64,000 nucleotides of DNA from contig NZ_SDKK01000009.1 in the NCBI RefSeq assembly GCF_008107625.1, positions 105,591-169,590 of the forward strand. Direction: 5' to 3'. Positions 8,805-17,051 of this stretch are shown here, piece after piece. The notes below the pieces were generated by a model. The model did not search any database. It saw only the letters and a list, made by a program, of their open reading frames with translations, and was not told the DNA's origin. The position numbers and the translations under genes were made by a program. Positions within the stretch are counted from its first letter, which is position 1. Each line of letters starts with the position of its first letter. The stretch comes from Zoogloea oleivorans. GTDB lineage: Bacteria > Pseudomonadota > Gammaproteobacteria > Burkholderiales > Rhodocyclaceae.

Positions 8805-11800
8805 TCAGGGCGCGGTTTTCTCCTTGCCGTCGATGACCGTCAGGCTGCCCTCCCCTTCCGCCAGCCCGTAGGTGTCGGGCCGGTACATGTCTTCGGCGTA
8901 GAGGGGCGGGAAGACGAACTTGCCGGGCGTGACCACCCGGGCGCGGTAGAACAGGTTGATCTCGCCCTGCAGGCGCACCGCGGCGACGAAGCGGTCGTCG
9001 CGGAATTCCACGTGCTGGATGCGCCGGTCGGCCATGGCGTCGGCCGGGTCGATGCCGGCGATGCTGACCGAGCCCATTTTTTCGCCCTGCACGATGTTGA
9101 GGTTTTCGATCTCCAGCCCGGCCGGGATGCGATCAACCACCAGGCCGTTGCCGACGAGGATCTTCGGCTTGACCTGGAGGCGCACCAGCACGCTTTCGCC
9201 GACTTTCAGCGGGCGCTTGCCGATGGGTTTGCCGTCGCCGTCGTAAAGCTCGCGGCTCAGGGCGATGGCATCGCTGCGGGCGGCAGGCATTCTGGCCGGA
9301 TTGCCGCCGATGGACAGTTCGACGAAGAGCTTGTCCTTGTGGGTGTTGCGGATGGCCAGATCGTTGGCGAGGCTGGCGGCATCGACGGCGCGGATCTGGC
9401 TACCGGGGCCACTCACGGTTTCGGGCTTGGTGCTCCCGATTTCGGCGCTCCAGGCGATGCCCTTGTCGCGGGTGCCCAGTTCGCGGCCGATGAGGAACAG
9501 GGCGAGTTTCTCCTGGGTGCTGGTCCAGGGGTTTTTCTCCAGTTCGGTGGCGGTGATGGCGACGAGGTTGGCGGCGCCGGCGGCGCTAATCTTGTGGCGT
9601 TGCAGCAGGGTGTAGGACAGGGCCGCGTCGCGCAGCGGGCTGCCGTAGTCGCCCCACCAGTAGCCACCGTCGCGGGGTTTGGCGATGCCTTCGGCGATGG
9701 CCGTGGTGGCGCGGCCTTCGTCGCCCATCAGTTTGAGGGCGATGCCGAGCTGGACCAGGGCCAGGCCGGAGTGGGCCTGGGCGCGCAGTTCGTAGAGCTG
9801 GCGCAGGGTGGCCAGCGGGGCCTTGGATTCCCGCGCCAGCACGTAGGCGCCGTAGGCAAGCACGCCGAAGCGGCCGTTGCCGGCGTAGTGGCGGTCTTGC
9901 CAGATGGCGTTTTCGTTGTAGACCGGCTTGGCCGAGGGCAGACCGGAAACGCCTTCCTGCAGCGCGCGCAGCAGGAAATCGGTGGCCTTCTGCTGCATCT
10001 GGACCGGCACCGTGAAGCCCTGTTCGCGGGCGTCGAGCAGGAAGTGGGTGACGTAGGACGACAGCCAGTATTCGTAGTCGGAGACATTGCCCCACAGGCT
10101 GAAGCCACCGTTGGGCGCCTGCATGGCACCCAGCCGGGCGATGGCTTTTTCGAGCATTTCGGCGCGCTGTTCGCGGGTGAAGGGCTTGAGGCCGAAGCGG
10201 CGGGCGGCGTCTTCATCGACGAACACGTGGGGGTAGGCGGTGCTGGTGGTCTGCTCGGTGCAGCCGTAGGGATAGACCAGTAGGCCACGAATGGCGCTGC
10301 GCACGTCGATGGGCGGCTGATCCGACAGGGCGAGATGGGCTTCCACCGAACTCCGCAGGAAGCCGCCGGTTTCCGCGTCCTTGAGGTTGAGGGTTTCGCC
10401 GGGGGCGAGGGTGAAGCGGCGACTGATCTGCTGGCGCGGCGTGGGGGCCTGCACCTGCAGCGCGAACTGGCGGTTCAGCTTGAGCGGCCCGCCGCTGACA
10501 TTCACCTGCACGCTGGCCAGACCGAAGGCGCTGCCGGCCTCCACCGGAAAGCGCAGGGTCTGCCGGCGCTGGTCGGGCAGCGTGAGGCTGGTGCTGGCGT
10601 TGTTGATGCGCAGGCCGTCGGGGGAGCTGAGCTCCACCTTCAGTTTCTGCTCGGCACCGGACAGGTTGTGCAGGTCGAGGGCGATCACCGCGCTGTCGCC
10701 CACGGTGAGGAAGCGCGGTGTGGATAACTCGGCCACCAGCGGGGCGGCCACCACCACTTCGGTGTCGGCGCTGCCGAACTGCTCCGGCGTGGCGACCACC
10801 GCCATCAGGCGCAGGCTGCCGTTGAAATCGGGCACCTGCAGGGTGACTTCGGCCTCGCCCTGCTCGTTGAGGCTGACCGGGCCGGAGAACAGGTCGATCA
10901 GCTTGACCTTCTTGGGAAGGCTGTTGGTGGGCTTGGGCGCCGCGTCGCCACCGAACTTGAGCTTGCCCTTCTTGCCGGTCATCTTTTCGATGAGACGGCC
11001 ATATACGTCGTACTGGTCGGCCCCGTAGCGCAGCTTGCCGAAGAAGTGGCCGTGGGGGTCGGGGCTGGGGAAGCGGGTGATGTTGAGGATGCCCACATCC
11101 ACCGCTGACAGGGTCAGCACGGCTTTCTGGCCCTTGGCGGCGGGCACTTTCACCTTAACCTTGAGGGGCGTTTCGGGGAGCATCTTTTTCGGTGCATCCA
11201 GGCTCACCGCCAGCTTGCGCTCGCTGCGTTCCAGCGGCAGATGGGCTAGGCCGAGGGCCCGCGCCGGGGTGACTTTTTCACCGGCGCTGCCGGGGCGCAG
11301 CACCATCACCGACACGTAAAGATCGTGGCGGCGCCATTCCTTGTCGAGCGGGATGTCCACGGTGGTGGCGCCATCGGGCACGGCCATGCGCTTGCTCCAC
11401 AGGGTCCGGTCGCCTTCGATGCTGATCAGGGCCTGGCCGCCGTGGGGCGGGCTGATGGTGAGTTTTGCCGTGTCACCGTCCTTGTAGGCCGGCTTGTCGA
11501 GCTTGAGGGCGACCCGGTCGGGGCGGATGCCCTGGTCTTCGTCGTTGCGGGCGCTCCAGCCGGCGTAGAAACGGTATTTGAGGGTCTTGCCGGTTTCCGG
11601 GTCGCTGATTTCCAGGCGATAGCGGCCGTATTTGACCGGCATCTGCAGCTTGCCGCGGCCGCCGACGGGAAGGGTGACGCTGCTGGTGGCGACCAGTTCT
11701 TCGGTTTCGGTGAAGCCGGAATGCCAGCCACGCTGGTCGTCGAAACGCCAGTAGTAGTCGCGGTTTTCGCGGAACAGGCGGGCCGGCAGCGTGGCGGCCT

Positions 11801-13922
11801 TGAGGGCGCCGTCGCGGTCGGCACGGATCACCTCGAAGGGCGCCTGGCTGCCTTCCCGGGCGTAATCACCGGTAAACAGCGGACGCACGCCAACCAGCAC
11901 CGGCGCCGGCCAATAGACGCGTTCGACCGAGCGGATCACCGGGCGGCCGCCGCTTTCCAGCAGGCTGAGGGTGGCGCGCACGGTGAAGGGCGACTGGCGT
12001 TCGGCAACCGGTGCCAGGTCGATGTCGAAACTGCCCTTGCCGGTATCGTCGAGGCTGCTTTCGTCCAGTTCGACGCGGCTTCTGGCGCTGTCTTCGTTGG
12101 CATCGCCGAACTCGAAGTCGGGGAGCTTTTGGGCCAGCGGGTTCTTCTGGCGTTCGTACTGGACGATGCCGAGCAGGCGGTTGCCGGCAGCCGGGGCGCC
12201 GTAGAGGTAGCTGCCCTGCACGGCCAGTTCAAAAGGCTGTTTCGCGTCGAGGCTGGGGTGGGCCGGGTTGAGTTCGAGCTTCATGCGCTCGGGCAGGAAT
12301 TCCTCGACGCCGAAGCGGTAGGTGTTGGTGGGCAGCTTGTCGGCCGGGTCGGCGCGCAGTTCGAGTACCCAGGCGCCGGTCGGGGCGTCAGCGGGTAATT
12401 CGATGGGGCGGCGGTAATAGCCGCCAAAGCCGGCATCCGGCTGCCAGCTGGCGGTGAACTGGCTCTTGCCGTCGGGACGCTTGAGGATGGCCTGTACCGG
12501 CTGGGGCGGCACCGGGCGACCGTCGGCGTCACGGGCCAGGACAGACAGCTCGAAGCGTTCGCCGGGGCGGTAGAGGTTGCGGCCGGACCACGGAAACAGG
12601 CGTACGGCCCGCCCGGGCAAGCCGGCGATGTCGAATTCGGACAGATCGAGCGCCGGCTCGCGGGTGGCGATCAGCGATACCTGCTGGCCCTGGCGAGCGA
12701 GGATCACGCGGGCGTCCTTCGGGCGTTCGGCGAAACTGGCGCGGCCGTCGCCGTCGGTTTCGCCGCGGGCCAGCACCTTGCCAGCCTGGTCGAGCCACTG
12801 GATTTCGACATTGCGCAGGCCTTTGCCGTCGGTCAGGGAGCTGACCACCGCGTCGGCGCCCTTGTCGAACAGGCGTACGTGCAGGCCCAGGTCGCTGACG
12901 TAGAAATAGCTCACCTGGTAGTCGTAGCGGAAGCGGTTGGGCTGGCTCATCACGGCGATGTAGACGCCGGGCTCCTTGAGCTCCTTGATGTCCTCGACCG
13001 GGATGAAGGTGACGCTGCGCCGGTTGGCCTGCTGTTCGGTGACGAAACGGCCGGAATAAACGCTGTCGGTGAGGCTGTGGAGGCTGTCGAGTTCCCAGTT
13101 GCCGACGGCGCCGCGCAGGTTCAGGCGGCGGTTTTCGTAGTCGTATTCTTCGCCTTCGTCCTCTCCTTCGGCTTCGGTGCCCGGCGCGGGCTTGGGCGCC
13201 CTGGCCTGACTGATGACCCGGTCGAGAAAGCGCGGCAATTGGTCGGGCCGGACCCGCAGGAACTGGATGTCCACCTCGGGCACATTCACCGTGACGACCG
13301 GCAGGCCGCCGTTCTGCTTGGCCGGCAGGACCATGCCGCGGCTGGCGAAGTAGTAGGCCGGCGAGACGGCGGCGGTGCGGATCGACAGGCGGGATTCGGC
13401 ATCGAGCTTGCCATCGCCGCGAGCCGGCAGACCGGCCGCCACCTTCACCACGTAGCGGGCCTGGGGCTTGATGTGCGGGAAGAACAGCAGGCGCGGATTG
13501 TCGCCGACTGTCCAGGCGCCCTTGACCTGCTTGCCGCCGTCGGTGGCCACGTCCTTGGGATCGGTACTGACCGGAGCGGCGGCCTGGGCGTTGGCGGTCT
13601 GGCTGTCGCCACCTTCGCCATCGTTGTCGCCGTCAGTGCCGGTGCCGGTCACCTCGCCGTCCCGCGGGGGCATCTCGAAGACCTGGATCTCGCCGTCGTA
13701 GGCGTGGCGTGGGTCGAGGGGCAGGCTGAAGGTCAGGGCGAGGGCCGGGGAACCGTCGAAATCCCGGTTGGCCAGCTCGACCAGGCGGAAGGGGCCATTG
13801 CTGCCGTCGCTTTCGTCGCCGGGGTTCGAGCGGGTGAAAAAGTAGAATCCGGCGGCCAGCGTGATGGCCAGTGCCACCAGGACAGGAATCAGGGCAAAGC
13901 CCCGGCGGGTGGAGGCGATCAC
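8805..13922 (-). CDS. bacterial alpha-2-macroglobulin with thioester motif (YfhM-like)
   Basis: Very large envelope protein (about 1705 aa) of the bacterial alpha-2-macroglobulin family, thought to trap foreign proteases in the periplasm. It has an N-terminal hydrophobic anchor (FALIPVLVALAITLAAG), many macroglobulin-like beta domains, the bait-region and MG7 area, and the thioester motif GCTEQT (Cys1221, Gln1224) at the start of the alpha-helical TED domain. The frame is open further upstream to 14093, but I chose GTG 13922. It has an AAAGGAAG ribosome site six bases away, begins just before the membrane anchor, and avoids overlap with the upstream lipoprotein gene. No lipobox is visible, so it is anchored by a helix rather than a lipid. 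Pairing with PbpC is a known arrangement for trapping proteases when the wall is breached. Confidence 0.93.
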   Translation of the reverse strand: MIASTRRGFALIPVLVALAITLAAGFYFFTRSNPGDESDGSNGPFRLVELANRDFDGSPALALTFSLPLDPRHAYDGEIQVFEMPPRDGEVTGTGTDGDNDGEGGDSQTANAQAAAPVSTDPKDVATDGGKQVKGAWTVGDNPRLLFFPHIKPQARYVVKVAAGLPARGDGKLDAESRLSIRTAAVSPAYYFASRGMVLPAKQNGGLPVVTVNVPEVDIQFLRVRPDQLPRFLDRVISQARAPKPAPGTEAEGEDEGEEYDYENRRLNLRGAVGNWELDSLHSLTDSVYSGRFVTEQQANRRSVTFIPVEDIKELKEPGVYIAVMSQPNRFRYDYQVSYFYVSDLGLHVRLFDKGADAVVSSLTDGKGLRNVEIQWLDQAGKVLARGETDGDGRASFAERPKDARVILARQGQQVSLIATREPALDLSEFDIAGLPGRAVRLFPWSGRNLYRPGERFELSVLARDADGRPVPPQPVQAILKRPDGKSQFTASWQPDAGFGGYYRRPIELPADAPTGAWVLELRADPADKLPTNTYRFGVEEFLPERMKLELNPAHPSLDAKQPFELAVQGSYLYGAPAAGNRLLGIVQYERQKNPLAQKLPDFEFGDANEDSARSRVELDESSLDDTGKGSFDIDLAPVAERQSPFTVRATLSLLESGGRPVIRSVERVYWPAPVLVGVRPLFTGDYAREGSQAPFEVIRADRDGALKAATLPARLFRENRDYYWRFDDQRGWHSGFTETEELVATSSVTLPVGGRGKLQMPVKYGRYRLEISDPETGKTLKYRFYAGWSARNDEDQGIRPDRVALKLDKPAYKDGDTAKLTISPPHGGQALISIEGDRTLWSKRMAVPDGATTVDIPLDKEWRRHDLYVSVMVLRPGSAGEKVTPARALGLAHLPLERSERKLAVSLDAPKKMLPETPLKVKVKVPAAKGQKAVLTLSAVDVGILNITRFPSPDPHGHFFGKLRYGADQYDVYGRLIEKMTGKKGKLKFGGDAAPKPTNSLPKKVKLIDLFSGPVSLNEQGEAEVTLQVPDFNGSLRLMAVVATPEQFGSADTEVVVAAPLVAELSTPRFLTVGDSAVIALDLHNLSGAEQKLKVELSSPDGLRINNASTSLTLPDQRRQTLRFPVEAGSAFGLASVQVNVSGGPLKLNRQFALQVQAPTPRQQISRRFTLAPGETLNLKDAETGGFLRSSVEAHLALSDQPPIDVRSAIRGLLVYPYGCTEQTTSTAYPHVFVDEDAARRFGLKPFTREQRAEMLEKAIARLGAMQAPNGGFSLWGNVSDYEYWLSSYVTHFLLDAREQGFTVPVQMQQKATDFLLRALQEGVSGLPSAKPVYNENAIWQDRHYAGNGRFGVLAYGAYVLARESKAPLATLRQLYELRAQAHSGLALVQLGIALKLMGDEGRATTAIAEGIAKPRDGGYWWGDYGSPLRDAALSYTLLQRHKISAAGAANLVAITATELEKNPWTSTQEKLALFLIGRELGTRDKGIAWSAEIGSTKPETVSGPGSQIRAVDAASLANDLAIRNTHKDKLFVELSIGGNPARMPAARSDAIALSRELYDGDGKPIGKRPLKVGESVLVRLQVKPKILVGNGLVVDRIPAGLEIENLNIVQGEKMGSVSIAGIDPADAMADRRIQHVEFRDDRFVAAVRLQGEINLFYRARVVTPGKFVFPPLYAEDMYRPDTYGLAEGEGSLTVIDGKEKTAP

Positions 13923-14031
13923 GGGCGACTTCCTTTCGAGCTGGCGCCACTTCGCACCGGCTTGCATGACGGGGAGATTCAGCCGCCAATCTACCCGAGG
14001 GCAGGCCTGGCGGGAAGGACGAGCGCCGGCC

Positions 14032-14241
14032 TTAGCGGCTGGCGGCTTCGGCGTCCTTGCGGCGCTGCTCTTCCTGCTGGCGGGCGGCGTCAAGTTGCTG
14101 CTCGATGTTTTGCTTCAGGGTCTGGGCCTGTTCGGCCTCGCGGGCCTTGAGTCTGGCGGCAGTGGCGGCACTGCTGGCAGCATCAAGGCCGCAGGCCGTG
14201 AGAAGGCCGGCGAGGAGAAAGGGAAGAAGGCGGCGGGGCAT
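14032..14241 (-). CDS. small lipoprotein with charged helical tail
   Basis: A 69-residue protein. The N-terminal signal MPRRLLPFLLAGLLTAC ends in a lipobox (L-T-A-C, lipidated Cys17). It is followed by an Ala/Arg/Glu/Gln-rich stretch that should form one long amphipathic helix (residues 25-69). ATG 14241 has GGAG about 6 bases upstream. It lies 109 bases before the macroglobulin start on the same strand and may be the first gene of that operon. No homologous function is recognised. An outer-membrane tether or coiled-coil partner of the macroglobulin is speculation. Confidence 0.7.
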   Translation of the reverse strand: MPRRLLPFLLAGLLTACGLDAASSAATAARLKAREAEQAQTLKQNIEQQLDAARQQEEQRRKDAEAASR

Positions 14242-14345
14242 GAGGTTCTCCGGTGCGGGAAGCGGACGGGGTGGATGCCCGCAACGGTAGTCCCGTTTTG
14301 CACCGACGTCATGCGTGCGTCGGATAAAGCGGCGTGTTGATCGAT

Positions 14346-14370
14346 CAGGCCCGGCGCGGAGCCGGGCCTG
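14346..14370 (-). terminator. hairpin downstream of comEA-like gene
   Basis: Perfect 10-bp stem CAGGCCCGGC / GCCGGGCCTG with a 5-base GCGGA loop, just after the stop of the ComEA-like gene. No T-run follows on the minus strand, so it is a plausible but incomplete intrinsic terminator or a 3'-end stabilising hairpin. Confidence 0.5.
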
Positions 14371-14376
14371 GCAGGC

Positions 14377-14652
14377 TTACTTTTTGGCCGCTTCGGCTCC
14401 GCCGGAGACGCTGAGTTCGTCCTTCAGCTTGGTGATGCTCTTGTCGCCGAAACCCTTGACGTTCTTGAGGTCGTCGACGCTCTTGAAGGGACCGTTCTTG
14501 GTTCGGTAATCGACGATGGCCTGGGCCTTGGAGGGGCCGATGCCCTTTACGCCGTCGAGTTCGCCCGGGGTGGCGGTGTTGATGTTCACTGCTGCAAATG
14601 CCAGGTTGATGCCGGCAAGGGTGAGGCCGATGAGGGACAGGATGCGCTTCAT
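14377..14652 (-). CDS. ComEA-like helix-hairpin-helix DNA-binding protein
   Basis: Exported 91-residue protein with a Sec signal peptide (MKRILSLIGLTLAGINLAFA, cleavage near residue 20). Tandem helix-hairpin-helix motifs follow: VNINTATPGELDGVKGIG, and KSVDDLKNVKGFGDKS. This is the short single-domain ComEA form found in proteobacteria, which binds double-stranded DNA non-specifically in the periplasm during natural transformation uptake. The C-terminus is an Ala/Lys tail. It is transcribed alone on the minus strand, with the upstream gap 14653-14807 available for its promoter. No other competence gene is in the window apart from the GspE/PilB-type ATPase at 15.2 kb. Confidence 0.88.
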   Translation of the reverse strand: MKRILSLIGLTLAGINLAFAAVNINTATPGELDGVKGIGPSKAQAIVDYRTKNGPFKSVDDLKNVKGFGDKSITKLKDELSVSGGAEAAKK

Positions 14653-14807
14653 GGTTTTCTCCGGTTGAGTGACGTTGTCATTTTACTGCCAACTTATATG
14701 TCATTGGCAAGGGGTTTGGCCGGCTATCGCAACATTTGGAGATCGTTTTCTACTAACCGATTGATGCGCGGCGCGTTGAAGGAAGACGTTCTTTCCCGGA
14801 GTCAGTC

Positions 14808-15014
14808 ATGAAACGCCTCATCTGCATCATTCTTGCCGCTGCGTCCCTTGGAGGCTGTGTCGTGTTGCCCGTCGGTCCTGGTCATGGTCACCGTCATCAC
14901 GGCTATGCCGACGCGCCCGTCATGGTGGTGCCGCCGGCACGGCCGATGCCTTACCGGGGTTACGAGCGCCGCCATGATCGCGGCTACGACCGGGGCAACC
15001 GGGGGGGCTGGTGA
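14808..15014 (+). CDS. small His/Arg/Gly-rich lipoprotein
   Basis: A 68-residue protein with a lipoprotein signal: MKRLICIILAAASLGGC, lipobox S-L-G-G-C, Cys17. The mature part is rich in His, Gly, Arg and Pro (GHGHRHHGYAD, then repeated RGYERRHDRGYDRGNRG). The ATG at 14808 follows a weak purine run (cggagtcagtc). Similar short proteins with HHGY-type compositions are common in betaproteobacteria without a known role; metal binding by the His cluster is a guess. It is divergent from the comEA-like gene, sharing the 155-base gap 14653-14807. That gap also holds a TGCCAA/TTGGCA dyad of uncertain meaning. Confidence 0.65.
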   Translation: MKRLICIILAAASLGGCVVLPVGPGHGHRHHGYADAPVMVVPPARPMPYRGYERRHDRGYDRGNRGGW

Positions 15015-15183
15015 GATGTCGGCCCTGGTGGCCGGCAAGGTGGGTAAAGATGGGCAAATGTCCGGCAGTTGCGATCTGAAAATCGGTATCGTCGATTTCC
15101 ACGATAAATTCCGGGCAGATGGGTAGACTCCCTCCAGCTGTCCGGACACTTCCGGGTGGCATGTCTGCTGCCGAAGCCTGCCG

Positions 15184-16992
15184 ATGCCGTCCACGTCTCG
15201 AAAAACGGGGAATACCGCCCCTGAACACCGCCTCACCCTGCTCGAGGTACTCGACCTGTTGGTGGCCGATCGCCTTGTCGAGCGGGCCGATGCCGACGCC
15301 CTGCGCGTGGGCCAGGCCCAGCGCAGCGCCGATATCCATCCGTTGATCCTCATCGCCGGCCAGAAATGGCCCTCGAAGCTGCCGCCCCACCGGGTGCTGA
15401 CCCTCGAAGAGTTGACCGAATGGCTGGCCGGCAAGGTGGAGCTGGATTACCTGCGCATCGACCCCCTGAAAATCGATTTTGCCGCCGTCACCGCAGTGAT
15501 GTCCTCTGCCTACGCGACCCGGTTTGGCGTGCTGCCGGTGCAGGTGGGCCTGCGTGAAGTGGTGGTGGCCACCACCCAGCCTTACCTGCGCGAGTGGGAA
15601 GCGGAAGTTGCCGGCATCCTCAAAAAGGACATCCGCCGCGTGCTGGCCAATCCGGCCGATGTGGCGCGCTACCTGGTGGAGTTCTACAACCTGGCCCGTT
15701 CGGTGAAGAACGCGGCACAGAGCGGTGGCCATGGCGGCGCTTCGTCCTTCGAGCAACTGGTCGAGCTGGGTCAGGTCAATCGCCAGTTCGACGCCAACGA
15801 CCGGCACATCGTCAATATCGTCGACTGGTTGTGGCAGTACGCCTTCGAGCAGCGCGCCAGCGACATCCACATCGAGCCGCGGCGCGACATGGGGCTGGTG
15901 CGCTTTCGTATCGACGGGGTGCTGCATCAGGTGTACCAGATGCCGATGAGCGTGATGACGGCGATGACCAGCCGCATCAAGATCCTCGGGCGCATGGACG
16001 TGGTGGAAAAGCGCCGCCCGCAGGACGGCCGCATCAAGACGCGGGTGACCAGCGGCAAGGAAGTCGAGCTGCGCCTGTCCACGCTGCCCACCGCCTTTGG
16101 CGAAAAGCTGGTGATGCGCATCTTCGATCCCGAGGTGCTGGTGCGCAACCTCACCGAACTGGGTTTTTCGGAGCAAGACGAGGCGCGCTGGAATTCCATT
16201 TCCGGGCGCCCCAACGGCATCATCCTGGTCACCGGCCCGACCGGTTCGGGCAAGACCACCACGCTGTATTCAACCCTCAAGCAGCTGGCCACGCCCGAAG
16301 TGAATGTGTGCACCATCGAAGACCCGATCGAGATGGTCGAGCCGGCCTTCAACCAGATGCAGGTGCACCCGGCCATCGACCTGGGCTTTGCCGAGGGTGT
16401 GCGGGCGCTGATGCGGCAGGATCCGGACATCATCATGGTCGGCGAAATCCGCGACCTGGAAACCGCCGAGATGGCCATCCAGGCAGCCCTCACCGGTCAC
16501 CTGGTGTTATCGACGCTGCACACCAACGACGCCCCGTCGGCGGTCACCCGCATGCTCGACCTGGGCGTGCCGGCCTACCTGCTCAACGCCACGCTGCTCG
16601 GCATCATGGCCCAGCGCCTGGTGCGCATCCTGTGCCCGCACTGCAAGCAGGCGCATCCGATGACGCCCGAGGAAGAAGCGATCTGGGATCATCTGGTGAC
16701 GCCCTGGAAGGCCACCCGGCCGGCCCGCATCCACCGCGCCATCGGCTGCATCGAATGCCGCATGACCGGCTACATGGGGCGCATCGGCTTGTACGAGATC
16801 CTGCTCATGTCGCCGGAGGTACGGAAGGCGGTGGGCGGCGAGGTGGATCTCGCCCGGGTGCGTGACCTGGCCGTGCGCGAGGGCATGAAGCCTCTGCGCC
16901 TGTCCGGCGCGCTCAAGGTGGCCGCGGGAACCACCACCCTGGCCGAGGTGGTCAAGGTGGCGCCGCCAGCGGAACATGAGTCGGGGCGCTGA
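15184..16992 (+). CDS. GspE/PulE/PilB-type secretion ATPase, stand-alone
   Basis: Hexameric traffic ATPase (602 aa) of the type II secretion/type IV pilus assembly family. An N-terminal MshEN/GspE-N-like region covers about residues 1-190. The core has Walker A GPTGSGKTTT (Lys357), an Asp box (EDPIEM), Walker B (DIIMVGEIRD) and a His box. A C-terminal zinc module carries CPHC and CIEC pairs, as in GspE. The ATG at 15184 has only a weak ribosome site. No pilin, secretin or platform gene lies nearby, so the machine it powers is unknown. Proximity to a ComEA-like gene makes a pilus/competence link conceivable but unproven. Confidence 0.9.
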   Translation: MPSTSRKTGNTAPEHRLTLLEVLDLLVADRLVERADADALRVGQAQRSADIHPLILIAGQKWPSKLPPHRVLTLEELTEWLAGKVELDYLRIDPLKIDFAAVTAVMSSAYATRFGVLPVQVGLREVVVATTQPYLREWEAEVAGILKKDIRRVLANPADVARYLVEFYNLARSVKNAAQSGGHGGASSFEQLVELGQVNRQFDANDRHIVNIVDWLWQYAFEQRASDIHIEPRRDMGLVRFRIDGVLHQVYQMPMSVMTAMTSRIKILGRMDVVEKRRPQDGRIKTRVTSGKEVELRLSTLPTAFGEKLVMRIFDPEVLVRNLTELGFSEQDEARWNSISGRPNGIILVTGPTGSGKTTTLYSTLKQLATPEVNVCTIEDPIEMVEPAFNQMQVHPAIDLGFAEGVRALMRQDPDIIMVGEIRDLETAEMAIQAALTGHLVLSTLHTNDAPSAVTRMLDLGVPAYLLNATLLGIMAQRLVRILCPHCKQAHPMTPEEEAIWDHLVTPWKATRPARIHRAIGCIECRMTGYMGRIGLYEILLMSPEVRKAVGGEVDLARVRDLAVREGMKPLRLSGALKVAAGTTTLAEVVKVAPPAEHESGR

Positions 16993-17051
16993 TTTGCGGG
17001 TACCCTCGCTTCCGCGTGACCAAACAGTCCGGCATTTCACTGGAGAACAGC

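Noticed and set aside
14687-14709. TGCCAA / TTGGCA dyad in the comEA-lipoprotein gap as an operator
   Set aside because: A six-base dyad with an 11-base spacer is weak and no matching regulator is adjacent.
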